Assembly: GCA_025360965.1 (NCBI GenBank)
Contig: JANYBC010000164.1
Coordinates: forward strand, 1-45,866
Source: Anaeromyxobacter sp.
GTDB taxonomy: Bacteria > Myxococcota > Myxococcia > Myxococcales > Anaeromyxobacteraceae
DNA: 45,866 nt
Direction: 5' to 3'
The position numbers and the translations under genes are program-made. Under the pieces are notes generated by a model. That model was not told where the DNA came from, did not search any database, and saw only the letters and a program-made list of their open reading frames with translations. Below are positions 1 to 10,389 of this stretch, one piece after another (the first letter of the stretch is position 1; each line of letters begins with the position of its first letter).

Positions 1-443
1 CCGGCCTCCTCGACGGCCCGGCGGGCGTCGACCAGCGGCAGGGTCAGCGGGCGGAAGCCCTGCGCCGCTGAGCCGTGCAGCAGCGCCACCTCGTCGTCGC
101 CGCGCAGCAGCCCGTCGCGGAAGCCGGCGAAGATCCGGCCCACCCCCACCACGCCGAAGGGCTGGAGCTCGGCGGCCCGCAGTGCCCCCATCGAGGCGCC
201 GCCGAAGACCTGCACGCCGGCCGCCTGCGCCGCCAGCAGCTCGTGGTGCCAGACCGAGGGGGCGGCGTCGAAGAGGCCGTCGACGAGGGCGATGGCCAGG
301 GGCCGCGCCGGGAGCAGGGCGTGGACGTCGCCGGCCCGGGCCGGCGGGCGGAGCGCGACCGGCCCGAGCGCCAGCGCCTCGCCGGCCGGGAGCGAGGGGC
401 CGAGGAAGGCGACCACGTCACCGCCGCGGAGGCGGGGCGTCAT
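1..443 (-). CDS. TfuA-like protein (partial, C-terminus beyond the window)
   Basis: The reading frame on the minus strand starts at an ATG (441-443) and stays open to the left edge, so only the first ~147 residues are seen. The sequence contains VWHHELLAAQAAGVQVFGG, then ASMGALRAAEL and GVVGVGRIF, the conserved block of the TfuA-like family. The start codon overlaps the YcaO stop by 4 bp (ATGA), so the two are translationally coupled. In known systems TfuA partners a YcaO enzyme to make thioamides (thioglycine in methyl-CoM reductase, thioviridamide-type peptides). That this pair thioamidates something is inference from the family. The substrate is not visible here. Confidence 0.85.
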   Translation of the reverse strand, partial: MTPRLRGGDVVAFLGPSLPAGEALALGPVALRPPARAGDVHALLPARPLAIALVDGLFDAAPSVWHHELLAAQAAGVQVFGGASMGALRAAELQPFGVVGVGRIFAGFRDGLLRGDDEVALLHGSAAQGFRPLTLPLVDARRAVEEA

Positions 444-1558
444 CCGAGCAGCTCCGAGCGGGCCAGGCCCGGGGCCAGCACCTTCACGACGGCGAGGCCG
501 GGCGGGCCGTCGAGGTCGGCGACCAGCGGCCTCGAGCCGGCCGCCGCCAGCCGGCGCACCACCCCGGCCACCTGCTCGGCCGGGGGACGGGGCGGGTGCG
601 AGGGCAGGTCCGCGGCGCGGCGGCCGGGGCGCGCGGCGTCGCACCAGCGCCGCAGCGGTTCGGCCGCCTCGCGGTCGCCGTGGAGGACGTCCTCTCTGGC
701 GCCGTGGATCTCGGTGAGGCGCGACTGGGCCGCCTCGAGGAGCGCCGCCAGCAGCGCCTCGTCGCGCGAGAGCCGGCAGGCGTAGCCGGCCGTGAGCGGC
801 ACCGGTCCGCCGTCCCGGTCGCAGAGCAGCGCCGCGGCGACCGGGAGCCGAAGGGGGCCGGAGAGGTCGAGCAGGTGGACGGTGAAGCCGCGTGCCTCGA
901 GCGCCGCGCGCCAGGCCGCGGTGCGGGGCGCGCTGCGCGGGAGCGAGGCCGGGTCGAGCAGGAGGCGCCTCACGGCGGCCGGCGTGAAGCCGTCCGGCAG
1001 GGCCCGGGCCAGCTGATCGCGCTCGCAGAGCTCGAGCAGGGCGTGGAGGAGGGCGGCGTCGCGGTCGGGGTGGGCGGCCAGGCCGGAGGAGGTCCAGGGG
1101 ACCACCGCCAGCCCGAGCGGCTCGCTGCCGGGCGGAGGGCAGTGGACGGCGTGGGCCGGGACCAGCCGGGAGGCGCCGCCGGAGAGCTCGCTCGCCTCCC
1201 GCCAGGCGAGCCGCAGGTCGCGCCAGGCCGGGACCGCGTCGCCCGGAGCGAGGCTGGCCGGATCGACCACCGCGTCGCCGAACTGCACCGAGAGCGCGGC
1301 GAAGCTGCCGCGGGCGTCGACGCGAGGCCGCTCGGCGCACCAGAGCTCGGCCGCCTCGGAGAGCGCGCCGCGGGCGGCCGCCTCCCAGCTCTCCCCCTTG
1401 CCCGCCGAGACCTGCAGGACGTGGCCGCCGGGCCGGATGGCCGCCGCCACCTCGAGGCCGGCCCGGTCGAGCCCGGTGATGCGGGCCAGGCGGGTGACGC
1501 CGATGGCCTCGCCGAGGCGCCGGAGGTCACGCTCCAGAAGGGTTCGTGAGGCGGGCAT
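440..1558 (-). CDS. YcaO-family ATP-dependent peptide-backbone modifying enzyme
   Basis: YcaO proteins use ATP to activate a peptide amide for cyclodehydration or thioamidation. The 372-residue product shows the family pattern: [19 protein letters not shown] (N-terminal ATP-site helix), [17 protein letters not shown] (the ALxExxERD signature) and a C-terminal [16 protein letters not shown]. It lacks the proline-rich C-terminal tail of azoline-forming YcaOs, as is usual for TfuA-associated members. The start at 1558 is chosen over an upstream ATG at 1582 because TATAAG lies 7 nt before it and the 1582 start would overlap the divergent gene's start. The next gene downstream is tfuA, overlapping by 4 bp. 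No E1-like partner, dehydrogenase or obvious precursor peptide is in the window. They could lie past the left edge. Confidence 0.88.
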   Translation of the reverse strand: MPASRTLLERDLRRLGEAIGVTRLARITGLDRAGLEVAAAIRPGGHVLQVSAGKGESWEAAARGALSEAAELWCAERPRVDARGSFAALSVQFGDAVVDPASLAPGDAVPAWRDLRLAWREASELSGGASRLVPAHAVHCPPPGSEPLGLAVVPWTSSGLAAHPDRDAALLHALLELCERDQLARALPDGFTPAAVRRLLLDPASLPRSAPRTAAWRAALEARGFTVHLLDLSGPLRLPVAAALLCDRDGGPVPLTAGYACRLSRDEALLAALLEAAQSRLTEIHGAREDVLHGDREAAEPLRRWCDAARPGRRAADLPSHPPRPPAEQVAGVVRRLAAAGSRPLVADLDGPPGLAVVKVLAPGLARSELLG

Positions 1559-1565
1559 CCCCCGC

Positions 1566-1573
1566 CTTATATC
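1566..1573. promoter_or_regulatory. Shared symmetric -10 element for divergent ycaO and M20 peptidase
   Basis: The 22-bp gap between the two divergent starts contains CTTATATC. Read on the plus strand it gives TATATC, 7 nt before the ATG at 1581. Read on the minus strand it gives TATAAG, 7 nt before the ATG at 1558. Neither gene has room for a Shine-Dalgarno leader, so both transcripts would be leaderless. Confidence 0.5.
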
Positions 1574-1580
1574 CCGACGC

Positions 1581-2981
1581 ATGCACGAAGACCCCCTCGC
1601 CCTCGCCCTGGCGCACTACGAGCGCAACGCCGCCATCTATCTGGACGAGCTGAAGCGGCTGGTCCAGATTCCCTCGGTCTCCTTCCCCGGCTTCCCCGAG
1701 GCCGAGGTGAAGAGGAGCGCCAGGTCGGTGGCCGACCTGCTGCGACGCCGCAGCTTCACCAAGGTGGAGGTGCTGGAGGTGGAGGGGGCGCACCCCTACG
1801 TCTTCGCCGAGCGGATCGAGGACCCGTCCCTGCCGACCCTTCTGCTCTATGCCCACCACGACGTGCAGCCGGCCGGCGACGCCGAGGCCTGGAAGAGCCC
1901 GCCCTTCGAGCCGGTCGAGCGGGACGGCCGGCTCTACGGGCGGGGCGCCGCCGACGACAAGGCCGGCATCCTCACCCACGTCGCCGCGGTCGACGCCTGG
2001 GTCCGCGGTGCCAGGCGGCTCCCGGTCAACGTCAAGCTGGTGGTCGAGGGGGAGGAGGAGACCGGCTCCGAGCACCTCGGCCTCTTCCTCGACACCTACC
2101 GGGACAGGCTCGACGCCGACGCCATGGTCCTGACAGACACCGCCAACGTCGAGACCGGCGTCCCATCGATCACCGTGGCGCTGCGCGGCCTGGTCTGCGT
2201 CGAGGTCGAGGTGCGGGCCCTCGACCAGTCGATCCACTCCGGCATGTGGGGAGGTCCGATCCCCGACCCGGTGCTGGCGCTGGCCAAGATGCTGGCCGGG
2301 CTCGTGGACGCCGACGGCGCCATCGCCATCCCCGGCATCCTCGAGAAGGTCCGGCCGCTCACCAGCGCGCAGCGCGCCGCCATCGAGGGGCTGCCGGTGA
2401 CGGTGGCCGACTTCCGCGCGCAGGCCAGGCTGCGACCCGGGGTGAAGCTGCTGGGAGGCCGTCACCCGCTCGAGACCACCTGGTGGCAGCCGACGCTCTC
2501 GGTCAACGCCATCCAGGCCTCCAACCGGAAGGACGCCCGGAACATCATCAACGACGTGGCCTGGGCGCGGGTCGGCGTCCGGCTGGTGCCGGACCTCGAG
2601 CCGGAGGTGGTGCGCCGGCAGCTGGAGGCGGCGCTGCGCGCGGCGGCGCCGTGGGGCGTCGAGGTGACCATCACCCGGGTGGCGGAGGGCGCCCCCTGGA
2701 TCACCGACCTCGGCCACCCGGCCTTCGCGGCGGCCTTCACGGCGCTGGAGAAGGGGTTCGGCGCCAAGGCGCTGGCCATCGGCTGCGGCGGCTCCATCGG
2801 CTTCGTCGAGCCCTTCGCCAGGGCGCTGGGGGGCGCCCCGGCCCTGCTCATCGGCGTCGAGGACCCCTACACGAACGCCCACTCCGAGAACGAGAGCCTC
2901 CACCTCGGCGACTTCCAGAAGGCGATTCGCAGCGCCATCCACCTCTACTCCGAGCTGGCAACCGCGCTGAAGAAGGGCTGA
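1581..2981 (+). CDS. M20 family zinc di-/tripeptidase (dipeptidase)
   Basis: 466-residue cytoplasmic metallopeptidase of the M20/ArgE-DapE-carnosinase type, hydrolysing short peptides with two metal ions. Visible metal and catalytic motifs are [12 protein letters not shown] (His and the catalytic Asp near residue 92), [10 protein letters not shown] (bridging Asp), [10 protein letters not shown] (catalytic Glu plus metal Glu) and ENESLH near the C-terminus (metal His). A dimerisation/lid domain lies between about residues 205 and 325, with the family's IHSG motif at its beginning. It lacks a signal peptide. The gene is divergent from ycaO and convergent with the S9 peptidase 17 bp downstream. 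The ATG at 1581 has no Shine-Dalgarno sequence but follows TATATC by 7 nt. Its closeness to a RiPP-type enzyme pair may be chance. Confidence 0.9.
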   Translation: MHEDPLALALAHYERNAAIYLDELKRLVQIPSVSFPGFPEAEVKRSARSVADLLRRRSFTKVEVLEVEGAHPYVFAERIEDPSLPTLLLYAHHDVQPAGDAEAWKSPPFEPVERDGRLYGRGAADDKAGILTHVAAVDAWVRGARRLPVNVKLVVEGEEETGSEHLGLFLDTYRDRLDADAMVLTDTANVETGVPSITVALRGLVCVEVEVRALDQSIHSGMWGGPIPDPVLALAKMLAGLVDADGAIAIPGILEKVRPLTSAQRAAIEGLPVTVADFRAQARLRPGVKLLGGRHPLETTWWQPTLSVNAIQASNRKDARNIINDVAWARVGVRLVPDLEPEVVRRQLEAALRAAAPWGVEVTITRVAEGAPWITDLGHPAFAAAFTALEKGFGAKALAIGCGGSIGFVEPFARALGGAPALLIGVEDPYTNAHSENESLHLGDFQKAIRSAIHLYSELATALKKG

Positions 2982-2984
2982 GGA

Positions 2985-2998
2985 CCGGCCGGGGCCGG
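2985..2998. terminator. Possible bidirectional hairpin between convergent peptidase genes
   Basis: CCGGCC-GG-GGCCGG fills the 17-bp gap between the two stop codons. It can fold on either strand but has no T-run, so a terminator role is only a guess. Confidence 0.25.
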
Positions 2999-5230
2999 CT
3001 ACTTCGAGAGCTGCTCCTTCAAGAACCCGAGCGACCGCTCCCAGAGCCGCGCCACGTAGGCCGGGTCGCCCGAGGCCTGGGCCAGGTGGGTCATGCCGGG
3101 GAGGGTGAGCAGCTCGAAGCGCTTGCCGGAGCGCAGCAGGGCGTCGGCCAGCTTGAGCGAGTTGAAGTAGTAGACGTTGTCGTCGGCGGTGCCGTGGATG
3201 ATCAGGAGCGGCCGCTCCAGCTTCGGGGCCCAGGTGAGCAGCGAGGAGCGCCGGTAGGCCTCCGGCTGCTCGGCGGGCAAGCCGAGGTAGCGCTCGGTGT
3301 AGGCGGTGTCGTAGTCGCCCCAGTCGACCACCGGGGCCCCGGCCACCGCCGCCTTGAAGAGCTCCGGGTAGCGCATCACCGCCATGGCCGCGAGGTAGCC
3401 GCCGAAGGACCAGCCCTCCACGCCGACGCGGGTCAGGTCGAGCTCGGGGACCATGGCGCCGAGCGCCTTCAGGGCCGCCACCTGGTCCTCGAGCGCCGGC
3501 CCGGCGAAGTCGCCGCGGATGGCCCGCTCCCAGTCGCGCCCGCGCCGGGGAGTGCCGCGGCCGTCGATGGTGACGTGGATGAACCCCTGGTCGGCGATCC
3601 ACTGGGCCAGGTGGTCGGGGCGGGTGCCGACCAGCTGCAGGTGCGGACCGCCGTAGACCGAGAGGTAGACCGGCAGCTTCTGGCCAGGCCTGGCGCTGCG
3701 GGGCCTGATCACCGAGGCGTAGAAGCCCGGGGCCGGCCCGACCTTGTAGAGCTCGGTCCTCGGCTCGAAGGGGGGCCTCTCGGCCACCGAGGGGAGCTCG
3801 GCCAGCCGGCGGCCATCGACCCGGTAGGCGGTCGGGCTCGAGCTGGCGTTCATGGTGGAGCGGGTCACCAGCAGGGCCTCGCCGTTGCGGGAGAGCTGGG
3901 CGCTGGTCGAGACCGGAACCACCGGGGCCAGCCACTCCTCCGGCGCCGCCCCGTCCTTGACCACGTAGAGCCGGGTCTGCGTCGGCTCGGGGCCCCCGGT
4001 GAACCAGAGCCAGCGCCGCTTCTCGTCGTAGCCGACCAGGGCGGCCAGGCCGGCGCTCCCGGTGATCCAGATCGAGGCCTGCGAGCCGTCGGGCCGGTGC
4101 AGCGAGACCTCCGGCCAGCCGCTCCGCTCGGAGAGCCAGAAGAAGCCCGAGCCGTCCTCCTTCCAGCGCGGGTAGCTTTGCACCAGGTTGACCCAGGCCG
4201 CGTCCCTCTCGGTGAGCAGCAGCCGGGTGGCGCCGGTGGCCGGGTCGGCGGTGAGCAGCGCCAGGGCGTCCTGCGTCCGGTTGAGGACCACCAGCGAGAG
4301 CGGCGCCCCCTCGGTCCAGCGCACCGCGCCCAGGTAGGGGTACCGCTCGCGGTCCCAGCTGACCCAGACCGGTGGGCCGCCGGCCACCGGTGAGACCGCC
4401 AGCCGGACCGTGGCGTTGGCCTGGCCGGCGCGCGGGTAGCGGAAGGTGTCGGCCGGGCGCTCGGGGTGGAGCGGATCGTGGATGGTGAACTTCTCCACGG
4501 CGCGCTGGTCGGTCTCCTGCCAGGCCACCAGCCTCGAGTCGGGGGACCACCAGGCGCCGGTGAAGCGCCCCAGCTCCTCCTGGGCGGCGAACTCGGCCTC
4601 ACCGTGCGGGACCTCCTCGGTGCCGCCGCTGGTCAGGGGCCGCTCCAGGTTGCTGGCGAGGTCGAGCAGGCGCAGGTCGTGATCGACCACGTAGGAGAGG
4701 GTCGAGCCGTCGGGCGAGAAGTGCAGGTCGGTGGGGCGCCCGCCCGGCTTGAGCGGGGTGATGGCGCCACTGGCGCGGTCGACCAGGTAGAGCTTGCCCC
4801 CCACCGTCACCGCCAGCCGCCTGCCGTCGCGGGAGAGCTCGAAGGCGGTGATGCCGCGGGTGGTGATCCGCTGCCGCTCCAGCCGCGCCCGCTCGTCGGC
4901 GGTCAGGGCGGCGGCGCCGCCGGCCAGGAGCTGCTCGGCGGTGGCCAGCTCGCGGGTCTCCCCGGTCTTGAGGTCGGTGGCGTAGAGGGCCGAGACCGGC
5001 GAGCGGGGCGGGGAGCGCAGGAAGAGCGCGGCGTCGCCCTCGGGCGTAAGCACCGCGCGCGCGGGTCGGCCTGCGCTGAAGCGGCGGGTCTCGAGGTAGC
5101 GCTTCAGGAACGGCTCGGCCTCGACGGCGGTGGCGGCGGCAGTGGCGGTGGCGGTGGCGGCGCCGGGCGGGGCAGCGGCTGGCGTGGCGGCCGTGGCGGC
5201 GAGGAGGAGGGGGGCGAGCAGGGCGAGCAT
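2999..5230 (-). CDS. S9 family prolyl oligopeptidase (dipeptidyl-peptidase IV type), exported
   Basis: 743-residue secreted serine peptidase. An N-terminal signal peptide (MLALLAPLLLAATAAT) is followed by a beta-propeller region to about residue 480, with WD-like segments such as GWPEVSLHRPDG, and a C-terminal alpha/beta-hydrolase domain. The nucleophile motif GWSFGGYLAAM places Ser at about residue 608. The acid lies in HGTADDNVYY (residues 683-684) and the base in MTHLAQ near residue 715, giving the expected Ser-Asp-His order. Family members remove N-terminal dipeptides, often Xaa-Pro, in the periplasm. The length matches DPP IV-like bacterial enzymes. It is monocistronic, with its own start 26 bp after the preceding minus-strand gene. 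The Ala/Thr-rich stretch after the signal peptide is low complexity. Confidence 0.93.
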   Translation of the reverse strand: MLALLAPLLLAATAATPAAAPPGAATATATAAATAVEAEPFLKRYLETRRFSAGRPARAVLTPEGDAALFLRSPPRSPVSALYATDLKTGETRELATAEQLLAGGAAALTADERARLERQRITTRGITAFELSRDGRRLAVTVGGKLYLVDRASGAITPLKPGGRPTDLHFSPDGSTLSYVVDHDLRLLDLASNLERPLTSGGTEEVPHGEAEFAAQEELGRFTGAWWSPDSRLVAWQETDQRAVEKFTIHDPLHPERPADTFRYPRAGQANATVRLAVSPVAGGPPVWVSWDRERYPYLGAVRWTEGAPLSLVVLNRTQDALALLTADPATGATRLLLTERDAAWVNLVQSYPRWKEDGSGFFWLSERSGWPEVSLHRPDGSQASIWITGSAGLAALVGYDEKRRWLWFTGGPEPTQTRLYVVKDGAAPEEWLAPVVPVSTSAQLSRNGEALLVTRSTMNASSSPTAYRVDGRRLAELPSVAERPPFEPRTELYKVGPAPGFYASVIRPRSARPGQKLPVYLSVYGGPHLQLVGTRPDHLAQWIADQGFIHVTIDGRGTPRRGRDWERAIRGDFAGPALEDQVAALKALGAMVPELDLTRVGVEGWSFGGYLAAMAVMRYPELFKAAVAGAPVVDWGDYDTAYTERYLGLPAEQPEAYRRSSLLTWAPKLERPLLIIHGTADDNVYYFNSLKLADALLRSGKRFELLTLPGMTHLAQASGDPAYVARLWERSLGFLKEQLSK

Positions 5231-5256
5231 GGGCCCTCAGCTTCGCACGAACGACC

Positions 5257-5850
5257 TCAGCCGCGGACGATCCAGTGAGCGGCCAGGCGCGAGAAGGCCC
5301 GCTCCCGGCGCGCCAGGGGCCGGAGGCCGTCGCAGCGCGGCCCGGGGGGCGCCTGGGGGCAGGTGACGCAGGGGCTCCGGTTCGGGCCGCGACGCCGCCA
5401 GGCGAGGAGTCCGAGCGCCACCAGGGCGCCGGTCACGGCGGCCGCGCCTGCCCCCGACCAGTCGCCCGGCTCGGCGGCGGCGGCGGCGCGCAGCCCGGCT
5501 ACCACCAGGAAGGCCGCCAGGGCGCACGGCCCGGCGCGGGTCAGCAGCTTGGAGCTGCGGCGCCCGCCGCGAGGGGCCAGCGCCAGCGCCGCCCAGCCGG
5601 TCAGGAGCGCTGGGCCGAGCAGCAGCGGCTCGGGCGGGAGCCGGGGGGAGAGCAGGCCGAGCAGCGTGCCGGCCAGCGCGCCGAGCGTCGCCAGGGTGCA
5701 GCCGCGGCAGAGCCTGGTGCGGCGTCCCAGCCGGATCACCTCGCCGGCGTAAGCCTCGCAGAGCGGGTGGTGGGCGAAGCGGTGGAAGCGGTGGGCGTGG
5801 CGCGCCAGCCGGTCGAGCCGGCGGGCCACGGCGGGAGGGATCCTGCTCAT
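5257..5850 (-). CDS. Small polytopic membrane protein with Cys clusters, unknown function
   Basis: I do not recognise a named family with certainty. The 197-residue product has a basic, His-rich N-terminus (RLARHAHRFHRFAHHPLCEAY). A Cys motif RLCRGCTLATLG leads into three or four hydrophobic helices (about residues 50-150). The C-terminal tail has CVTCPQAPPGPRCDG. Two CxxC motifs plus further Cys suggest metal or iron-sulfur binding next to the membrane, but this is inference. It lies 49 bp downstream of the UPF0145 gene on the same strand and may be cotranscribed with it. The start ATG at 5850 is the only good start and has no clear Shine-Dalgarno sequence. Confidence 0.65.
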   Translation of the reverse strand: MSRIPPAVARRLDRLARHAHRFHRFAHHPLCEAYAGEVIRLGRRTRLCRGCTLATLGALAGTLLGLLSPRLPPEPLLLGPALLTGWAALALAPRGGRRSSKLLTRAGPCALAAFLVVAGLRAAAAAEPGDWSGAGAAAVTGALVALGLLAWRRRGPNRSPCVTCPQAPPGPRCDGLRPLARRERAFSRLAAHWIVRG

Positions 5851-5899
5851 GAGGTCGGGCCTGGCCAGGCGCCGTCGGGGCGCGCCGGGGCCGTCCAGG

Positions 5900-6250
5900 T
5901 CAGGCCGTGGGGCGGATCACCACCGCCGTGCCGTAGGCCACGATCTCGTTGGTGTTCTGCATCAGCTCGGAGCTGTCGAAGCGGAAGCCGAGCACGCAGT
6001 TGGCCCCCATCTCGCGGGCGTGCTGCTCGAGCCGGTTCATGGCCTCGTTGCGCGTGTCGTTGGCCAGCTCGGTGAACATGGTGATCTCGCCGCCGAAGAT
6101 GGTCTGCAGGCCGGCGCAGGTGGTGCCGATGACGCTGCGGCTGCGCACCGTGATCCCCCAGCAGGGCCCGATGATCCGCTCCACGGCGTTGCCGGGGGGC
6201 GGGTCGAAGGTGGTCTGGATGGGGATGGCGTGGCGGAGGATGGTGGTCAT
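5900..6250 (-). CDS. YbjQ/UPF0145 family protein
   Basis: 116-residue cytoplasmic protein of the YbjQ (UPF0145, putative heavy-metal-binding) family. Characteristic segments are GPCWGITVRSRSVIG, GGEITMFTELANDTR, EAMNRLEQHAREMGAN and NEIVAYGTAVVI, all in family order and at normal length. The fold is known to form a pentamer, and the biochemical role is not established. The start at 6250 is supported by AGGAG six bases upstream. The fuller upstream frame (to 6391) reads through promoter-like sequence and is rejected. A -10 (TAGCAT) sits 25 nt before the start. Confidence 0.9.
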   Translation of the reverse strand: MTTILRHAIPIQTTFDPPPGNAVERIIGPCWGITVRSRSVIGTTCAGLQTIFGGEITMFTELANDTRNEAMNRLEQHAREMGANCVLGFRFDSSELMQNTNEIVAYGTAVVIRPTA

Positions 6251-6275
6251 CGAAGGCTCCTGGTGGATGGCGCCG

Positions 6276-6281
6276 ATGCTA
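6276..6281 (-). promoter_or_regulatory. Candidate -10 (TAGCAT) for the YbjQ-family gene
   Basis: TAGCAT on the minus strand leaves a leader of about 18 nt carrying AGGAG. A 7-bp inverted repeat, ACCTCCG-n5-CGGAGGT (6286-6304), lies just upstream where the -35/spacer would be, so it could be an operator. Confidence 0.4.
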
Positions 6282-6340
6282 CCCCACCTCCGGGCGGCGG
6301 AGGTGTGACTTGCGAGGGGCGCCACCCGGCGATCTCGCGC

Positions 6341-6346
6341 TAGGAT
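6341..6346 (+). promoter_or_regulatory. Candidate -10 (TAGGAT) for glgP
   Basis: TAGGAT in the context CTAGGATGCGCG, identical to the 12 bases found before rph at 26892-26903. It would give a leader of about 74 nt before glgP, which has a strong Shine-Dalgarno. No convincing -35 is visible. Confidence 0.35.
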
Positions 6347-6427
6347 GCGCGCTCTCGGGCCGGCGGCAGGCCCAGGTCGGTCGCAGGTCACGGTCGGTCG
6401 CAGGTCACGCGCAGCAGGAGGAGCCAG

Positions 6428-8953
<2,526 letters not shown>

Positions 8954-9227
8954 GGAAGGGGTGCTGTCGTCAACATCGCGAGGATACGGCGCGGTCCGGT
9001 CGTAGCGAGATTCCCAAGGACCAGCGACCCGTCAACGATGATGTTGCCCAGCGCGGGCCATCCCGGCGTGGCTCGACCCTCGCGGGGGGCGCGATTGGCG
9101 TTTTGGACGTCCCAAATGACCCTGGGTCCGTGTTCTGCGCTGCAGCCTTGGCCAGCTCGCCCATGGTGCTCAGGCAGAGCTCCCGTTCGATGAACGAAAC
9201 CGGTCGTGGTGGCCTCGCCGCCGCGCC
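8954..9227. other. Intergenic stretch with no gene I can support
   Basis: About 270 bp between convergent glgP and the ATL gene. It is visibly less GC-rich than its neighbours and has minus-strand open frames (for example 8970-9164) without family resemblance or ribosome site. It may be a decayed gene or an imported fragment. Nothing else is seen. Confidence 0.4.
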
Positions 9228-9722
9228 CTACCTCTTCGCCGCCACCCGCCTCCACCCGAACCGCTCCAGCTCGACCCGCCCCAGCGCGTCGACCACCACC
9301 CCCTCGCGCTCGAGCAGCGCCCGCTGGGCCGCGGCGCCGATCGGGTCCCGCAGAGAGATGCCGGCCCGCCCCGCGCCGCGGGCGCCGAGCACCCGCTGCC
9401 ACGGTACGTCGTGCACGGTGCCGCGCAGCGCCGAGAGGGCGTAGCCGCAGAGCCTGGCGCCGCGGGGGCGGCCAGCCAGCGCCGCCACCTGGCCGTAGGT
9501 GGCGACCCTGCCGCGCGGGACGCGCCTGACCACCTGGTAGAAGGGCTCGAACTTGACCACCAGGCCGCCCGCGCCGCGGCCACCGGCCCCGCGGCCACCG
9601 GACCTGCCGCCAGCTTCATCGCCGTCCGGCGCGGTCCCTGCGGGCCCGGGACGCCCGGCGGGCTTCTCGGATCCTGCCGCCGTTCCGCGGTCTTTGGCCG
9701 CGCCACCACGACGTCGCTGCAT
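9228..9722 (-). CDS. Alkyltransferase-like (ATL) DNA-lesion sensor, MGMT family without the catalytic Cys
   Basis: The 164-residue product ends in a 110-residue MGMT DNA-binding domain: FYQVVRRVPRGRVATYGQVA, then AGRPRGARLCGYAL and VPWQRVLGARG. In true O6-alkylguanine methyltransferases the active site is PCHRV. Here it is PWQRV, the hallmark of ATL proteins, which bind O6-alkylguanine and hand it to nucleotide-excision repair rather than repairing it themselves. The N-terminal 55 residues are Gly/Ala/Arg-rich and probably disordered, unlike short ATLs of about 110 residues. The start at 9722 has GGAGGAGG seven bases upstream, supporting the extension. A GTG before VKFEPFY would give the compact form. 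Confidence 0.88.
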   Translation of the reverse strand: MQRRRGGAAKDRGTAAGSEKPAGRPGPAGTAPDGDEAGGRSGGRGAGGRGAGGLVVKFEPFYQVVRRVPRGRVATYGQVAALAGRPRGARLCGYALSALRGTVHDVPWQRVLGARGAGRAGISLRDPIGAAAQRALLEREGVVVDALGRVELERFGWRRVAAKR

Positions 9723-9786
9723 CCCGCCTCCTCCATGGCATCTTCGCCCGACCCGACCGGGGCGTCACACGCCCCCGGATCGTGGT

Positions 9787-9792
9787 TAGGTT
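9787..9792 (+). promoter_or_regulatory. -10-like TAGGTT immediately before lemA start
   Basis: TAGGTT ends 7 nt before the ATG at 9800, and no Shine-Dalgarno is present. This is the arrangement of a leaderless transcript. Confidence 0.45.
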
Positions 9793-9799
9793 ACCCGCC

Positions 9800-10381
9800 A
9801 TGACCAACCCCCGCACCGTCTTCGCCGTCGCCGCCGCCCTCCTGCTGGGCGGCTGCGGCTACCAGTCGATCCCCCGCGCCGAGAACTCGGTCACCGCCTC
9901 CTGGGCCGAGGTCGAGAACCAGTACCAGCGCCGCGCCGATCTCGTCCCCAACCTGGTCGAGACCGTCAAGGGCTACGCCTCGCACGAGAAGGCGACGCTC
10001 GAAGGCGTCATGGAGGCCCGCGCCAAGGCCACCTCGGTGCAGATCTCGGCCAATGACCTGACTCCTGAGAAGCTCAAGGCCTTCGAGGCGGCGCAGGGGC
10101 AGCTGCGCGGTGCGCTGGGGCGGCTGCTGGCGGTCGCCGAGAACTACCCGCAGCTCAAGGCCAACGAGAACTTCCGCGACCTGCAGGTCCAGCTCGAGGG
10201 GACCGAGAACCGCATCACCATCGCGCGCCGCCGCTTCATCGAGTCGGTGCAGGGCTTCAACGACCTGGTGACGGTGCCCCCCACCTCCTGGACCAACTCG
10301 ATGTTCTACAAGAAGCAGCCCAAGCCGCAGTTCCAGGCCACCACGCCCGAAGCCGCCACCGCACCCAAGGTGAAGTTCTAG
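9800..10381 (+). CDS. LemA family lipoprotein
   Basis: 193-residue LemA-domain protein. The N-terminus MTNPRTVFAVAAALLLGGCG is a lipoprotein signal with the lipobox Cys at about residue 18. The family core follows: SWAEVENQYQRRADLVPNLV, ETVKGYASHEKATLE, ENYPQLKANENFRDLQ, TENRITIARRRF and PPTSWTNSMFYKKQPKPQF. LemA proteins form coiled helical bundles and are almost always encoded with TPM-domain proteins, as here. Their function is unknown, with proposed roles in membrane protein stress or processing. The ATG at 9800 is preferred to the GTG six codons upstream because the latter would add residues before the signal peptide and lies inside the -10-like TAGGTT. Confidence 0.93.
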   Translation: MTNPRTVFAVAAALLLGGCGYQSIPRAENSVTASWAEVENQYQRRADLVPNLVETVKGYASHEKATLEGVMEARAKATSVQISANDLTPEKLKAFEAAQGQLRGALGRLLAVAENYPQLKANENFRDLQVQLEGTENRITIARRRFIESVQGFNDLVTVPPTSWTNSMFYKKQPKPQFQATTPEAATAPKVKF

Positions 10382-10389
10382 CGGGCCCG

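Noticed and set aside
1527-4550. 1007-residue minus-strand open frame across the M20 and S9 genes
   Set aside because: It is Arg/Gly/Pro-rich with no family motifs and overlaps two genes with complete catalytic motifs. Long antisense frames are expected at this GC content.
8970-9164. 64-residue minus-strand ORF beginning MGELAKAAAQ as a possible antitoxin
   Set aside because: No ribosome site, no partner toxin, and Arg/Pro-rich composition after 30 residues. Left as an unexplained gap.
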